64,000 nucleotides of DNA from Bacillota bacterium (GTDB lineage Bacteria > Bacillota > Clostridia > Peptostreptococcales > Anaerovoracaceae), in contig JAFRYI010000009.1 of assembly GCA_017437745.1 (NCBI GenBank), positions 27,826-91,825 on the forward strand, given 5' to 3'. This document shows positions 9,232-18,208 of the stretch, piece by piece; position 1 is the stretch's first letter; each line of letters begins with the position of its first letter. Below the pieces are notes generated by a model that saw only the letters and a program-made list of their open reading frames with translations, was not told where the DNA came from and made no database searches. Made by a program: the position numbers and the translations under genes.

Positions 9232-9923
9232 CTATACTCTTTTCCAATTACCGCAAACACTGTTCTGAACATCGTTGCAATATCCCCGAAAAAGCTGAAC
9301 TCCTTAATGCTTTTTAAGTTCCACTTCATCTTTTCCGGAAGGACTTTTTCTATGTAGACCTTATCCACGTCGTCTGCCGCGTCCAGCAGCTTATCCTCGT
9401 CTTTGTACCTAATGGACGCTTCGCTTGTTATTCCGGCCGGCATCAGCAGCGTTGCCCTGTACTCCGGCTCGTAGCGTTCTATGTATTTTACGGCCTCCGG
9501 TCTTGTCCCTACAAAGGACATGTTGCCGGAAATAACGTCCAGGACCTGCGGAAGCTCGTCGAGCCTGTGGCCTCTGAGTTTTGATCCGACCTTCGTAATC
9601 CTGCTGTCGTTTCCGACGGTAACGGTGCTTCCTATCTTATCGGCGTTGCTTACCATCGTACGGAACTTGTGGATACGGAAATGCTTTCCGTAAGCAGTCG
9701 CCCTCTCCTGCCTGTAGAACACTGGGCCTTCTGAATCCCTCTTGATCAGAATAGCGATAATGATCATTGGAATCGCGAGAATGATCAGAAGAATGGCTCC
9801 GACGACTATATCGAACAGCCGTTTAAGTACCAGCTGACCGCGCTTCTTATTCAGTATCTCCCAGTAAGGGCGCACCTCCGGCACTCTCATGAAGTCCGGA
9901 AGATCATCCCATTTTTTTAACAT
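9228..9923 (-). CDS. Small phosphoglycosyl transferase (PglC-like initiating sugar-phosphate transferase)
   Basis: A 231-residue monotopic phosphoglycosyl transferase (bacterial sugar transferase family). One re-entrant membrane helix (about 34-60) is followed by GPVFYRQERA, HKFRTM (about 85-90), the catalytic Asp-Glu in HRLDELPQVLDV (122-123) and SFVGTRPEA (about 136-144). These enzymes move a sugar 1-phosphate from a UDP-sugar to undecaprenyl phosphate, starting repeat-unit synthesis. The size and SFVGTRPE motif fit the minimal PglC class that uses UDP-bacillosamine-like sugars, in keeping with the dehydratase and aminotransferase upstream. A second enzyme of this family is encoded at 11283-12089. 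Confidence 0.85.
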   Translation of the reverse strand: MLKKWDDLPDFMRVPEVRPYWEILNKKRGQLVLKRLFDIVVGAILLIILAIPMIIIAILIKRDSEGPVFYRQERATAYGKHFRIHKFRTMVSNADKIGSTVTVGNDSRITKVGSKLRGHRLDELPQVLDVISGNMSFVGTRPEAVKYIERYEPEYRATLLMPAGITSEASIRYKDEDKLLDAADDVDKVYIEKVLPEKMKWNLKSIKEFSFFGDIATMFRTVFAVIGKEYR

Positions 9924-9937
9924 CCACTTGCCTCAAA

Positions 9938-11293
9938 CTACAGTTCGTTAATTGCTCCGCGCAGCGCTTCGCATACGTACTCGACGTCTTCGTCGGTAAG
10001 TAATGTGTGCAGCGGAAGTGATATCAAGTTATGGTAGTAATCGTAGGAATTCGGGAAATCCTTTATGTCCTGCCCAAGCACCTTATATGCCGTCATCATG
10101 GGGAGCGGTTTATAGTGTACGTTAGTTGCAACACCGCGTTCCGCCATTTTTTCGATGATAAGGTTCCTTGTATCGGCATCGATTCCCGGAACACGCATAA
10201 GATACAGATGGTTGGAACTATCCATGTCCGCCGTGTGATGTACCAGATGGCTGATGCCCAGCTTATCGCATACCGAATCGTACCTGTTTATTATCTGAGT
10301 TCTGCGTTCGATCAGTCCGGGATAACGATCCAGCTGGCGAAGGCCTATCGCTGCCATTATGTCCGTCATGTTGCACTTGTACCAGGGACCGATTATGTCG
10401 TATTCCCAAGCGCCGAGCTTGGTCTTTGCAAGCGCGTCCTTGTTCTGTCCGTGCAGGGACAGAAGCTGGAACATCTTATAGACCTCCGAGTCATCGACTC
10501 CGCTGACCGGCAGCCACGTGCTTGCTCCGCCTTCCGCGGTCGTAAAGTTCTTTACTGCATGGAAGGAGAAACTCGTAAAGTCCGCAATGGCTCCGCAGTA
10601 TTTCTTTTCTCCACGGAACATCCTGGAAGCACCAAGGCTGTGAGCGCTGTCGGCAACCACTGCGACTCTTCCGAGAGACTTCTGTATGCGCGATGAAAGA
10701 TCGCCTAGCGCCGTGCCGTCGCTCTCTGCAGGTTTGAAAAGACCTTTCTTTTTCTCGACGATCTCAAATACTCTTTCGTAGTCGCAGACTATTCCGGCCA
10801 GATCTACTGTAACGATGGCTTTAGTTCTTTCGTTGATCAGTTTCTCCAGAGCGCCATAGTCCATCTCCGGCATGTGCGTTACCGGATCTCCGTCCTTCTG
10901 TATATCCACAAACTTTACTGTTGCCCCGCAGTGGATCGCCGCTGAAGCAGATGCAGTATATGTGTACGCAGGTACGATCACCTCATCTCTGGGACCTATC
11001 CCGAGCACACGGAGATTAAGCTCCTCCGCAGCGGTCGCCGAATTGAGGCACGCTACCCTGTTGCTGTATTTCTCTATATTGCCGGGCTCAGTGCAGTCTA
11101 TGTCGTTGCGTCCGGTCTCTATGAACGCTGCCAGCCTTCTTTCCAGAAGCTTGGTCCTGGGACCTGTCGTTATCCAGCCGCTCTTCAGAGCCTCGCATAC
11201 TTCTGCTATCTCGCTCTCACTGATATCCGGAGGGCTGAATGGTATTGATCTTTTTATGGATTCATTATTCATGTCGTTTCTTTCATTCATCAT
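9938..11293 (-). CDS. DegT/DnrJ/EryC1 aminotransferase, probably UDP-4-amino-sugar forming (PglE-like)
   Basis: A 451-residue PLP enzyme, longer than usual for the family (about 370-400). It shows NSATAAEELNL (84-94, phosphate-binding), the Asp of ADSAHSLGA (Asp215) and the Schiff-base Lys in SFHAVKNFTTAEGG (Lys248). Extra residues occur in two insertions, about 60-76 and 185-205. Placed between the 4,6-dehydratase and a PglC-like transferase, it most likely aminates UDP-4-keto-6-deoxy-GlcNAc at C4. No PglD-type acetyltransferase is adjacent. The first codons overlap the upstream gene by 11 nt. Starts at Met1, Met2 or Met8 are all possible, as none has a strong ribosome site. Confidence 0.8.
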   Translation of the reverse strand: MMNERNDMNNESIKRSIPFSPPDISESEIAEVCEALKSGWITTGPRTKLLERRLAAFIETGRNDIDCTEPGNIEKYSNRVACLNSATAAEELNLRVLGIGPRDEVIVPAYTYTASASAAIHCGATVKFVDIQKDGDPVTHMPEMDYGALEKLINERTKAIVTVDLAGIVCDYERVFEIVEKKKGLFKPAESDGTALGDLSSRIQKSLGRVAVVADSAHSLGASRMFRGEKKYCGAIADFTSFSFHAVKNFTTAEGGASTWLPVSGVDDSEVYKMFQLLSLHGQNKDALAKTKLGAWEYDIIGPWYKCNMTDIMAAIGLRQLDRYPGLIERRTQIINRYDSVCDKLGISHLVHHTADMDSSNHLYLMRVPGIDADTRNLIIEKMAERGVATNVHYKPLPMMTAYKVLGQDIKDFPNSYDYYHNLISLPLHTLLTDEDVEYVCEALRGAINEL

Positions 11294-12089
11294 TACTATC
11301 GTTTAATACTCCGGCAGTCTCGGCCAAGCAGTTCAGATCCGCCAGGAAGCCTCCTAAATTGCTTTCTCGCAGCGTTTTGACATACTGCCCGTCCAATTGT
11401 GCCTTTTTGATATTATCGAGCGTATTACCACCGTTTATCTGGGCTATTCCGGTAATACCGGGACGAACGCTGTTGGCGCCGTATTTCTCCCGCTCCTCTA
11501 TTAGTTCCTTTGTGTTCCAGATCACAGGCCTGGGGCCGACAAGGCTCATTCTGCCGCGGAACACGTCCCAAAGCTGAGGCAGCTCGTCCAGATAGGTGTT
11601 TCGGAGAAATCGGCCGACACGCGTAATGTACTCTTCCTGATCCTCAAACTTTTCTATCGGAACATTCGTAGGCGCGGACCTTTTCATGGTCCTGAATTTG
11701 TGGATCTCGAAGAAGTTCTTATCTTTTCCGACTCTCTTCTGCTTAAACAGGACCGGGCCAGGATCATCGATCTCTATGGCTACAGCGATAAGACCGAAAA
11801 GCGGAGCAAGCGCTACCAGTCCAAAGAACGAAACTACCTTGTCCAGTGCTCTTTTTCCGAAGCGCTCGTAAAGCGTTAGTTCTTCACACTCTTGCATAAG
11901 TGCGTCGGCATCATCCCAGTCCGTACCTGCGTATGGTCCGTCCAGATAAGGATTGTCATCGTTTATGGATTCCGGCTCCTCGGCCGCTTTTGCAAGACGC
12001 TCCAAAAACACCGCGGCGCCGGCAAGAAATAACGCAGCAACACCGATCTTTAGTCTTATATGGTTTTTCTTGCTCTTTTTAGTTTTCAT
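11283..12089 (-). CDS. Second phosphoglycosyl transferase with N-terminal membrane anchor
   Basis: A 268-residue protein with the complete bacterial sugar transferase core: GPVLFKQKRVG (about 109-119), HKFRTM, YLDELPQLWDVFRG with the Asp-Glu pair, SLVGPRP and RPGITGIAQINGG. An added N-terminal segment has a membrane helix (about 12-27) and an acidic linker (about 33-65) before the usual membrane hairpin near 80-103. SLVGPRP and GITGIAQ are typical of the lipid-carrier sugar transferases of Bacillota capsule loci. Two such initiating enzymes in one operon is unexpected. This one could serve a different primer sugar or a second pathway. It lies between the dehydratase gene and the aminotransferase gene. 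Confidence 0.8.
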   Translation of the reverse strand: MKTKKSKKNHIRLKIGVAALFLAGAAVFLERLAKAAEEPESINDDNPYLDGPYAGTDWDDADALMQECEELTLYERFGKRALDKVVSFFGLVALAPLFGLIAVAIEIDDPGPVLFKQKRVGKDKNFFEIHKFRTMKRSAPTNVPIEKFEDQEEYITRVGRFLRNTYLDELPQLWDVFRGRMSLVGPRPVIWNTKELIEEREKYGANSVRPGITGIAQINGGNTLDNIKKAQLDGQYVKTLRESNLGGFLADLNCLAETAGVLNDSNDE

Positions 12090-12098
12090 TGATAATTT

Positions 12099-14072
12099 CT
12101 ATACCGGTGTAAACATCCTTGTATTCCTGAACTCATCCGCATTCCTGGCGGAAGCGTTTACCACATCAGGATCTCTGTAGGTCGGGACCACGGACTTGAG
12201 CGCCTCCTTAACGGAAGCGTCGCTTTCCGTAGCGAGCGCGGTCTTGAGCACTCCGAGTTTTAATCCCAGTTCGCTCATGGAAAGCGGCTTGTCTCTCTCT
12301 ATGAAGATCAACTCGTTGCTGGTCTTGTCCAGGCCTTCGTCGCGCACTAGAAGTTCCTCGTAGAGCTTTTCTCCAGGGCGGAGTCCGGTCTCTATTATCT
12401 CTATGTCCTTGTACGGTTCCAGACCGGAAAGGCGGATAAGGTTCTCTGCCAGATCCAGAATCTTTACAGGTTGACCCATATCCAGCACGAACAGCTCGCC
12501 GTTCTTTGCCATTACACCGGACTGCAGCACCAGGCTGGAAGCTTCCGGTATGGTCATGAAGTAGCGGATTATTCGTTTATCGGTTATGGTTATCGGGCCG
12601 CCGTTGAGTATCTGCTTCTTGAAGAGTGGAATTACCGATCCGGCAGAACCAAGTACGTTGCCGAACCTGGTGGCGGAGAAACTGGTTCCGCTGCCGTTCT
12701 GACTGTGCGCCTGACATATCATCTCGCACATGCGCTTGGTAGCGCCCATAACATTGGTCGGGTTGACGGCCTTATCGGTGCTGACCATCATGAAGCGCTC
12801 CGCGCCGTACTTCTCCGCGAGCTCTACAGCGTTAAGGGTACCGAAAACGTTGTTCTCCACGGCCTCAATTACGTTGTGCTCCATAAGCGGAACGTGCTTA
12901 TGTGCCGCGGCATTTATTACTATGTTCGGACGGTAGTGGTCAAATACTCTTTCGAGCGCAGGTCTGTTGCAGATCGAAAGGATCTCCACCTTCAGGTTGA
13001 GCTTGTTTCCATGCTCCAACCTGAGCTCTTGCTGAAGATCGTAGGCCCCGTTCTCGTAAACGTCCAGAATGATAAGCTGCCTGGGATCCATGCGGGCTAT
13101 CTGCCTGCAGATCTCGGATCCTATGGATCCGCCGCCGCCTGTCACAAGCGTGGTCTTGCCCCTGAAATATTCGTAGGTCTTTTCGTCCTTGATGTCTATC
13201 TCCCTTCTGAAAAGAAGTTCGTCTATGTCGAATTCACGCAAGGACTTTTTGCTGCCGGCAGTACGCATCGTGGGATAGTCGTAGACCTTGACCTTGAATC
13301 CCATGCCTTTATAGCGCTCGTATATGGCTTTCTTCTGTTCGGGCGGCTGGGAAGTTACGGCCATTACAACTTCCTGGATCTCGAGGTGCGAGAGGTTCTC
13401 TATGGTGGCCTCTTCCTCGGAAAGGACCGGAACGTTAAATATGTTCTTGCCTATCTTTTCTTCGTTTACGTCCACGTAGCAGCGCGGAAGATAAGCAGAA
13501 GCGGGGTTACCTAAAAGCTCTGAAGCGAGGCTGGTCCCTACCCGCCCCGCACCTATGATGGCTATGTTGATCTTGTTGGTTCCGGCGCCTACATCCGCGC
13601 TTAGGCTGTCGCCGCTGAACAGATGATACAGCGATCTTAGTATCTTGCCGCGCCAGTTGTCCTGATTGCCGAACTTGTAGGTGTAGCGGTAGGACATCCT
13701 CATTGCAAGACACAAAAGAAGCTCTATCGTAAACAGCGATATCGAAGCTACCGCCGTCATCCTCTGCATGTTTGTAAGCCTTAGAGCTGTGAATGCAAGG
13801 AAAGCGCAGAAATCCGACAACATCAACTTAAGATAGGACTGTATGCCGCCGTATCTCCAGACAAGACCGTAAACATGGAATATGGCCCTGAACAGCATAA
13901 TGAAAGCATATGCAAGGATCAGTTGTATCCACTTGTTCTGCGTGGTCATGTAACTGGATCCTCTGTATATTACGAACAGTAATACCGACGTAGCGATGTA
14001 GATCAAAAGATCGTACAGTACCAACGCCCACCTGATGCTTTTTTTCTGATGCAGGTTTTCGGAAGTTTTCAT
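12099..14072 (-). CDS. pglF: Membrane UDP-GlcNAc 4,6-dehydratase (PglF/CapD/WbpM family)
   Basis: A 657-residue protein with full-length PglF/WbpM architecture. Four membrane helices occupy about 14-125, a CoA-binding-like Rossmann domain about 165-270 and an SDR dehydratase domain about 305-600. The SDR shows TGGGGSIG (311-318), HKHVPLMEH (391-399) and STDKAVNPTNVMGATKR (431-447), where Asp-Lys replaces the Tyr of ordinary SDRs, as is normal in this family. It converts UDP-GlcNAc to UDP-4-keto-6-deoxy-GlcNAc, the precursor of QuiNAc4N/bacillosamine or FucNAc sugars. It starts 3 nt after galE and probably feeds the DegT aminotransferase and PglC-like transferase downstream. Confidence 0.88.
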   Translation of the reverse strand: MKTSENLHQKKSIRWALVLYDLLIYIATSVLLFVIYRGSSYMTTQNKWIQLILAYAFIMLFRAIFHVYGLVWRYGGIQSYLKLMLSDFCAFLAFTALRLTNMQRMTAVASISLFTIELLLCLAMRMSYRYTYKFGNQDNWRGKILRSLYHLFSGDSLSADVGAGTNKINIAIIGAGRVGTSLASELLGNPASAYLPRCYVDVNEEKIGKNIFNVPVLSEEEATIENLSHLEIQEVVMAVTSQPPEQKKAIYERYKGMGFKVKVYDYPTMRTAGSKKSLREFDIDELLFRREIDIKDEKTYEYFRGKTTLVTGGGGSIGSEICRQIARMDPRQLIILDVYENGAYDLQQELRLEHGNKLNLKVEILSICNRPALERVFDHYRPNIVINAAAHKHVPLMEHNVIEAVENNVFGTLNAVELAEKYGAERFMMVSTDKAVNPTNVMGATKRMCEMICQAHSQNGSGTSFSATRFGNVLGSAGSVIPLFKKQILNGGPITITDKRIIRYFMTIPEASSLVLQSGVMAKNGELFVLDMGQPVKILDLAENLIRLSGLEPYKDIEIIETGLRPGEKLYEELLVRDEGLDKTSNELIFIERDKPLSMSELGLKLGVLKTALATESDASVKEALKSVVPTYRDPDVVNASARNADEFRNTRMFTPV

Positions 14073-14075
14073 TGC

Positions 14076-15092
14076 CTATCTCTCATATCCGTTTGGATTG
14101 TTCTTCTGCCAGTTCCAGCTGTCGCGGCACATGTCCTCCAGACTGTGAACGGTATGCCAGCCGAGTATCGTTCTGGCTTTTTCTGCGTCGGCCCAGAATT
14201 CCGGAAGGTCCCCGTCTCTTCTGGCGCCGATCGAATATGGTATCTTTATGTCGTTAGCTTTCTCGAAAGCATGGATTATCTCCAGGACACTGTAGGGAAC
14301 GCCTGTCCCCAGATTGAATACTTCCGTCCCCTTATGCGACATCGCGTATTCGATGGCCTTTACGTGGCCGTCCGCCAGATCCATAACGTGGATGTAATCG
14401 CGTCTGCAGGTGCCGTCCGGGGTGTCGTAGTCGCCGCCGAAAACGGTAAGCTCTTTACGCTTGCCGACTGCAACCTGAGTAATGAAAGGCATAAGGTTGT
14501 TCGGTATTCCGCACGGATCTTCACCTATGAGTCCGGACTCGTGAGCCCCTATTGGATTGAAGTACCTGAGCAGCACGACCGACAGTTCCGGGTCCGCTTT
14601 TGCAGCGTCGGTAAAGATCTGTTCCGACATGGATTTGGTCCAGCCGTAAGGATTAGAACAGGTTCCTTTCTTCATGGTTTCCCTGTACGGATACTCGTTC
14701 TCGGAACCGTACACCGTAGCGGAAGAACTGAAGATGACAGAACCGCAGCCGTGCCTGCGCATTGCTTTCAGGAGTTCAATAGTCGATCCGAGATTGTTTC
14801 CGTAATACTCCAGAGGCTTAACGACCGACTCTCCGACCGCTTTCATACCCGCGAAGTGTATGACGCAGTCTATCTTGTGAGCTTCGAATATCCTGTCCAG
14901 CGCGCTTCCGTCGCATACGTCTGCTTTATAAAACGTAAGCGATCTTCCGGTTATCTTTTCGACCCTGCGCAGGGCTTCCTCGGAGGAGTTGGACAGATCG
15001 TCCACGGCTACTACGTCGTAGCCGTTCTCCAGAAGCACCACGCAAGTGTGGGACCCTATGTATCCTGTTCCGCCGGTTACAAGTACTGTCAT
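14076..15092 (-). CDS. galE: UDP-glucose 4-epimerase
   Basis: A 338-residue extended SDR that interconverts UDP-Glc and UDP-Gal (or the N-acetyl forms). It shows GGTGYIGS (7-14), SSSATVYG (about 122-129), the catalytic Tyr-x3-Lys in NPYGWTKSMSEQ (Tyr149, Lys153), and RYFNPIGAHESGLIGEDPCG, the classical GalE segment. I chose the ATG at 15092 because it follows the upstream stop by one base and matches the usual GalE N-terminus. The longer frame from 15161 would add 23 unrelated residues inside the upstream gene. It supplies galactose-type precursors for the polysaccharide. Confidence 0.92.
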   Translation of the reverse strand: MTVLVTGGTGYIGSHTCVVLLENGYDVVAVDDLSNSSEEALRRVEKITGRSLTFYKADVCDGSALDRIFEAHKIDCVIHFAGMKAVGESVVKPLEYYGNNLGSTIELLKAMRRHGCGSVIFSSSATVYGSENEYPYRETMKKGTCSNPYGWTKSMSEQIFTDAAKADPELSVVLLRYFNPIGAHESGLIGEDPCGIPNNLMPFITQVAVGKRKELTVFGGDYDTPDGTCRRDYIHVMDLADGHVKAIEYAMSHKGTEVFNLGTGVPYSVLEIIHAFEKANDIKIPYSIGARRDGDLPEFWADAEKARTILGWHTVHSLEDMCRDSWNWQKNNPNGYER

Positions 15093-15093
15093 G

Positions 15094-16458
15094 CTACGCT
15101 GCCTTTCTGCTCTTGGCGATACGCCTTGCTTTCTTTCCGTTCTTTCTCGTCTCGGCGACAAGCCCTATTGCCAGGATCACGATAAGCGCTATGGCGCACA
15201 GCGGAGCCTCGCTCTTGATCAGAGCCTTGATGAACGAACCGGATAACAGCCTGTTGCCGTGATATACCGCGGAGGAACTCCTTATGGAAGAAGTGCTTGC
15301 GTATTCCTCGTCGTATGCCTTGGCGAGGGCGTCGAAGTCCGCAATAAGGGCATCTATCTTCTTGGACGCGGCTGCGATCGCCTTCTCCAGCACGGATCCG
15401 TCTATGGATGTTCCGTCTGCGTTGGCATCGATATCCGCTATCCTGCTCTCGATGTCGTTTATCGCTATGCGGGCCTCGTTCAATTCCGCAGATAGCCTGG
15501 TCTTTTCATCCACAAGCTTTTCGTAAGTCTCCTTGGAATTGCCCTTGACTTCAATGACGCTGTCTCCTGAACCGAGATACAGGGTGGCGTCCTTTTCGTA
15601 GCCGTCGATCAGCTTCTCTACTTCTTCCAGTTCCTTGGTCAGAGCGTTGAGCTTCCTTATTTGGATGTCGTCCTCATAAACATATTTCTGCCTTAACGCC
15701 TCGGTGTCTTTTGAAAGCGCGTCCAGCGTGATCATAGCCGAAAGGCTCTGCAGATCGTTGGACATTATCGACTTTGCCCTGGTAGAGAGCGTAAGGAACG
15801 TAACGCCGTCGTTTTCGAACGTCTGCTTTACTTCGTACAGCGCCTGGGAGTGCTTGTCCACAAGATCGCACTTTACCGAAAGCAGATCCACGGCCTGGGC
15901 GTAGTCCCTGCTCTCCGTGGCGAACACATCTCCGAGCTTATCCCATTCGACGCCGGCTCCGTAGATCTTCTGGTACTTCGTCTTGTATTCTTCCACGAGA
16001 GTGTTCAGAAGTCCTGTGAGCTGCGTCTTGCTGAGCTTATTCTTGAACTCGTTGACGATGCTTATGTTGAACGTAGTGGGATAATAATCGCTCAGCGATA
16101 CAACACGAGTGGGGTCGGATGTAAGCAGAGAATCCCAGCTCTTTATCTGTTCGATGATGTTAGCCGGATAACTTCCGCGAACGGTCATGTTCTCGGCGAG
16201 TTCCGCACTCGTTATCTTGTCCGAGAGGCCGGCTTTGTCCAATACTTCCTTAAGGAAATCCTCGCTCTTTATGACGTCTACGGAAAAGGACTGGCCGTTG
16301 GGTGCCTCTCCTTTTTCCGCTCCGCTGTAGAGCAGCACGAATCCCGCGTCCGCGTATTCTTTAGACGGGTTTACCGCCAGGAAATTGATAAGCGAAAGGA
16401 TGAGCCCGAGTATTATCGCTATTATCAGCAGATTCCATTTACCTAACTTCTTAAGCAT
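15094..16458 (-). CDS. Wzz/CpsC-like chain-length determinant protein (second copy)
   Basis: A 454-residue protein with one membrane helix near the N-terminus (about 8-28) and one near the C-terminus (about 415-437). The extracytoplasmic region between them is rich in coiled coil (about 215-370). That two-helix plan is the polysaccharide co-polymerase architecture, which controls chain length by acting on Wzy. The start is the ATG at 16458 behind AAGGAGGG with 8 nt spacing, overlapping the previous gene by 8 nt. The short cytoplasmic tail ends in basic residues (KNGKKARRIAKSRKAA). It lacks any kinase domain, and no BY-kinase gene lies in the operon. Confidence 0.7.
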   Translation of the reverse strand: MLKKLGKWNLLIIAIILGLILSLINFLAVNPSKEYADAGFVLLYSGAEKGEAPNGQSFSVDVIKSEDFLKEVLDKAGLSDKITSAELAENMTVRGSYPANIIEQIKSWDSLLTSDPTRVVSLSDYYPTTFNISIVNEFKNKLSKTQLTGLLNTLVEEYKTKYQKIYGAGVEWDKLGDVFATESRDYAQAVDLLSVKCDLVDKHSQALYEVKQTFENDGVTFLTLSTRAKSIMSNDLQSLSAMITLDALSKDTEALRQKYVYEDDIQIRKLNALTKELEEVEKLIDGYEKDATLYLGSGDSVIEVKGNSKETYEKLVDEKTRLSAELNEARIAINDIESRIADIDANADGTSIDGSVLEKAIAAASKKIDALIADFDALAKAYDEEYASTSSIRSSSAVYHGNRLLSGSFIKALIKSEAPLCAIALIVILAIGLVAETRKNGKKARRIAKSRKAA

Positions 16459-17920
16459 TTTCTCTGCCCTCCTTTCTGAATTCATCTATGAATCCGGCCG
16501 CGAACCAAAGGCAGCAGGCGATCACCGCGCCGGCAACTCCGCCTATTACTGCCTTCTTAAGATTCGACGGACTGAAGAAGCTCTCCGCTTTGGTCTGAGC
16601 CGAAGTTGTATTCATGAATCCGTTCATTATGGTGTCGCTGTTTATGAATTCCTTAGCGTAACCGGTGACGAGTTCGTAGACCTCTGTGGCGTTTTCATAG
16701 ACCTTGTTGAAGTCCGCGTCTGCCTTGGCAAGTTCCTCCGGGGAGACCTCTCCGCCGAAAGCTACGACTCTTTTCTCCAGGTCCGCTATGGTCTGGTTGA
16801 GCTCAGCCTGGCGGTCGTACAGTTCCACCTGGGAGAGGACCATGTCGTTATAGTATTCCGTGGTGATCATCGCGTTCTGCTTGGCCTGATCGTCGGAACC
16901 GGTAACGGAAATGATCTCGTTCTTATACTCGTCTATGATCTTCTGTACGCTGGCAATGTTGCCTTCGACCTTTGAAAGCTCCAGTTTAGCGTTTCTGAGG
17001 GAGAACTGCAGCCTGTTCAGGAGATCCGCGGGCGTCTTGGATATTCCGCCGCTGATGAGAGTAGCGCTCAGGTAGTTGAGGTCCACATCGTTGAAGGACG
17101 AAATGACGGCGCTGAGATCGCTGAAGGTAAGCCCGTTGCTGGGACTGGTGTATTCCGGATAAAGTTCCGCCTTCTCGTCGCAGTATTTCTTGAACGCGGT
17201 CATTACGGTCTTGATCAGGTCCAGGCTCTCCAGATAGTCAAGATCGCCGGTAGCGGCGTCGCTCAGATCGCCTTCAGGAAGATCGTAATCCGCCTTGGTC
17301 TCGTAGAGATAGTTGTTGTACTCTTTGATGATGTTGTTGAGCAGATCCGATATCTCCGAAGAACTTAGATACACCTTCCTGGAAGAGCCTTCTTCTCCGA
17401 AACCGTTATTGAGTGTAACGATGTATGTGTCCTCGTACTCGAGAGCAATGGTCGCAGCCTGTCCTACGGTAGATCCGCTGGCTTTGATCTGCTCCTGAAG
17501 TACTTCTATCCTCTGCCTTACGGATTCGGTGAGCAGCTGCTCCACCTTGAGGTTGGCTTCTACTCTGGAAACACTTATCTGATCCTTGAGCTTTGTCTTA
17601 TCCAGGGCTGCGGCTATTACGCTCGAAGAAAAGCTGAGCCTGTCGGGCTTCTTCTCTTCGTCCGTCTTTCCGTCGACATTCTCGTAAGTCAGCTTTACCA
17701 CGGCGCTGGTGTCCGGGTCCTTTCTGGATATCTCCGCCATGAACAGAGGCACTATAAGGCCCACGATCAGAAGGATCGCGATAAGCCTTAAGAAGACCTT
17801 CTTTTTGGCGCCCATGTTGCGGAAGACGTTTACGAGAGATATCTCCCCGTCGCCTTCGCTCTGGTGGTTGACGTATAGCTCCACCTTCTGGCTGGCGTCT
17901 TTTTTATCTAACTGTTCCAA
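16451..17920 (-). CDS. Wzz/CpsC-like chain-length determinant protein (first gene of the polysaccharide operon)
   Basis: A 489-residue protein. A cytoplasmic N-terminus of about 40 residues leads to a membrane helix (about 44-62), then a long extracytoplasmic region with coiled coil (about 285-410). A second helix (about 455-473) precedes a short basic tail. The plan is that of a polysaccharide co-polymerase; the paralogue next door has the same plan but little obvious identity. The start is a TTG at 17920 preceded by AAGGAG at 8 nt spacing. Upstream in-frame codons reach 18010, but no ribosome site supports them. The promoter at 18038-18066 leaves a leader of about 110 nt. Confidence 0.7.
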   Translation of the reverse strand: MEQLDKKDASQKVELYVNHQSEGDGEISLVNVFRNMGAKKKVFLRLIAILLIVGLIVPLFMAEISRKDPDTSAVVKLTYENVDGKTDEEKKPDRLSFSSSVIAAALDKTKLKDQISVSRVEANLKVEQLLTESVRQRIEVLQEQIKASGSTVGQAATIALEYEDTYIVTLNNGFGEEGSSRKVYLSSSEISDLLNNIIKEYNNYLYETKADYDLPEGDLSDAATGDLDYLESLDLIKTVMTAFKKYCDEKAELYPEYTSPSNGLTFSDLSAVISSFNDVDLNYLSATLISGGISKTPADLLNRLQFSLRNAKLELSKVEGNIASVQKIIDEYKNEIISVTGSDDQAKQNAMITTEYYNDMVLSQVELYDRQAELNQTIADLEKRVVAFGGEVSPEELAKADADFNKVYENATEVYELVTGYAKEFINSDTIMNGFMNTTSAQTKAESFFSPSNLKKAVIGGVAGAVIACCLWFAAGFIDEFRKEGRENA

Positions 17921-18037
17921 TACGTTGTCTCCTTGTAATTCGATTCTATGGATTGCTGTTCTGTTACTGTTTCGAAAATGATCTCTTAGCGTTTTACCCG
18001 ACGCAAACATATGGTACGCCTAGGTATCATTTGTTGC

Positions 18038-18066
18038 ATTATAACCTATATTTAAGAATAATACAA
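18038..18066 (-). promoter_or_regulatory. Promoter of the polysaccharide operon
   Basis: On the minus strand TTGTAT (18066-18061) and a perfect TATAAT (18043-18038) are separated by exactly 17 bp. Transcription should begin near 18031, about 110 nt before the TTG start of the first Wzz-like gene. No other strong promoter was seen between the following genes, so this may drive the whole 18-kb operon. Confidence 0.8.
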
Positions 18067-18091
18067 CTTTATTAACTTTATTATATAGAAA

Positions 18092-18113
18092 ACCGGGAGC
18101 GGATGCCCCCGGT
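18092..18113 (-). terminator. Second terminator hairpin after thrS
   Basis: Arms ACCGGG and CCCGGT enclose a 10-nt loop. On the minus strand the stem is followed by TTTTCT. It would separate thrS transcription from the polysaccharide promoter just downstream. Confidence 0.6.
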
Positions 18114-18139
18114 ATCGTTTGATATTACATTCGGCGAAA

Positions 18140-18159
18140 AGCGTTGGAATTTCAACGCT
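18140..18159 (-). terminator. First terminator hairpin after thrS
   Basis: Perfect 7-bp arms AGCGTTG and CAACGCT with a 6-nt loop. On the minus strand they are followed by TTTTC. The hairpin lies about 50 nt past the thrS stop, in tandem with the hairpin at 18092-18113. Confidence 0.6.
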
Positions 18160-18208
18160 CACAGAAACTGCAACCGATGCACTCGGCCTGCGGTCTTTGC
18201 CGTCGCTA

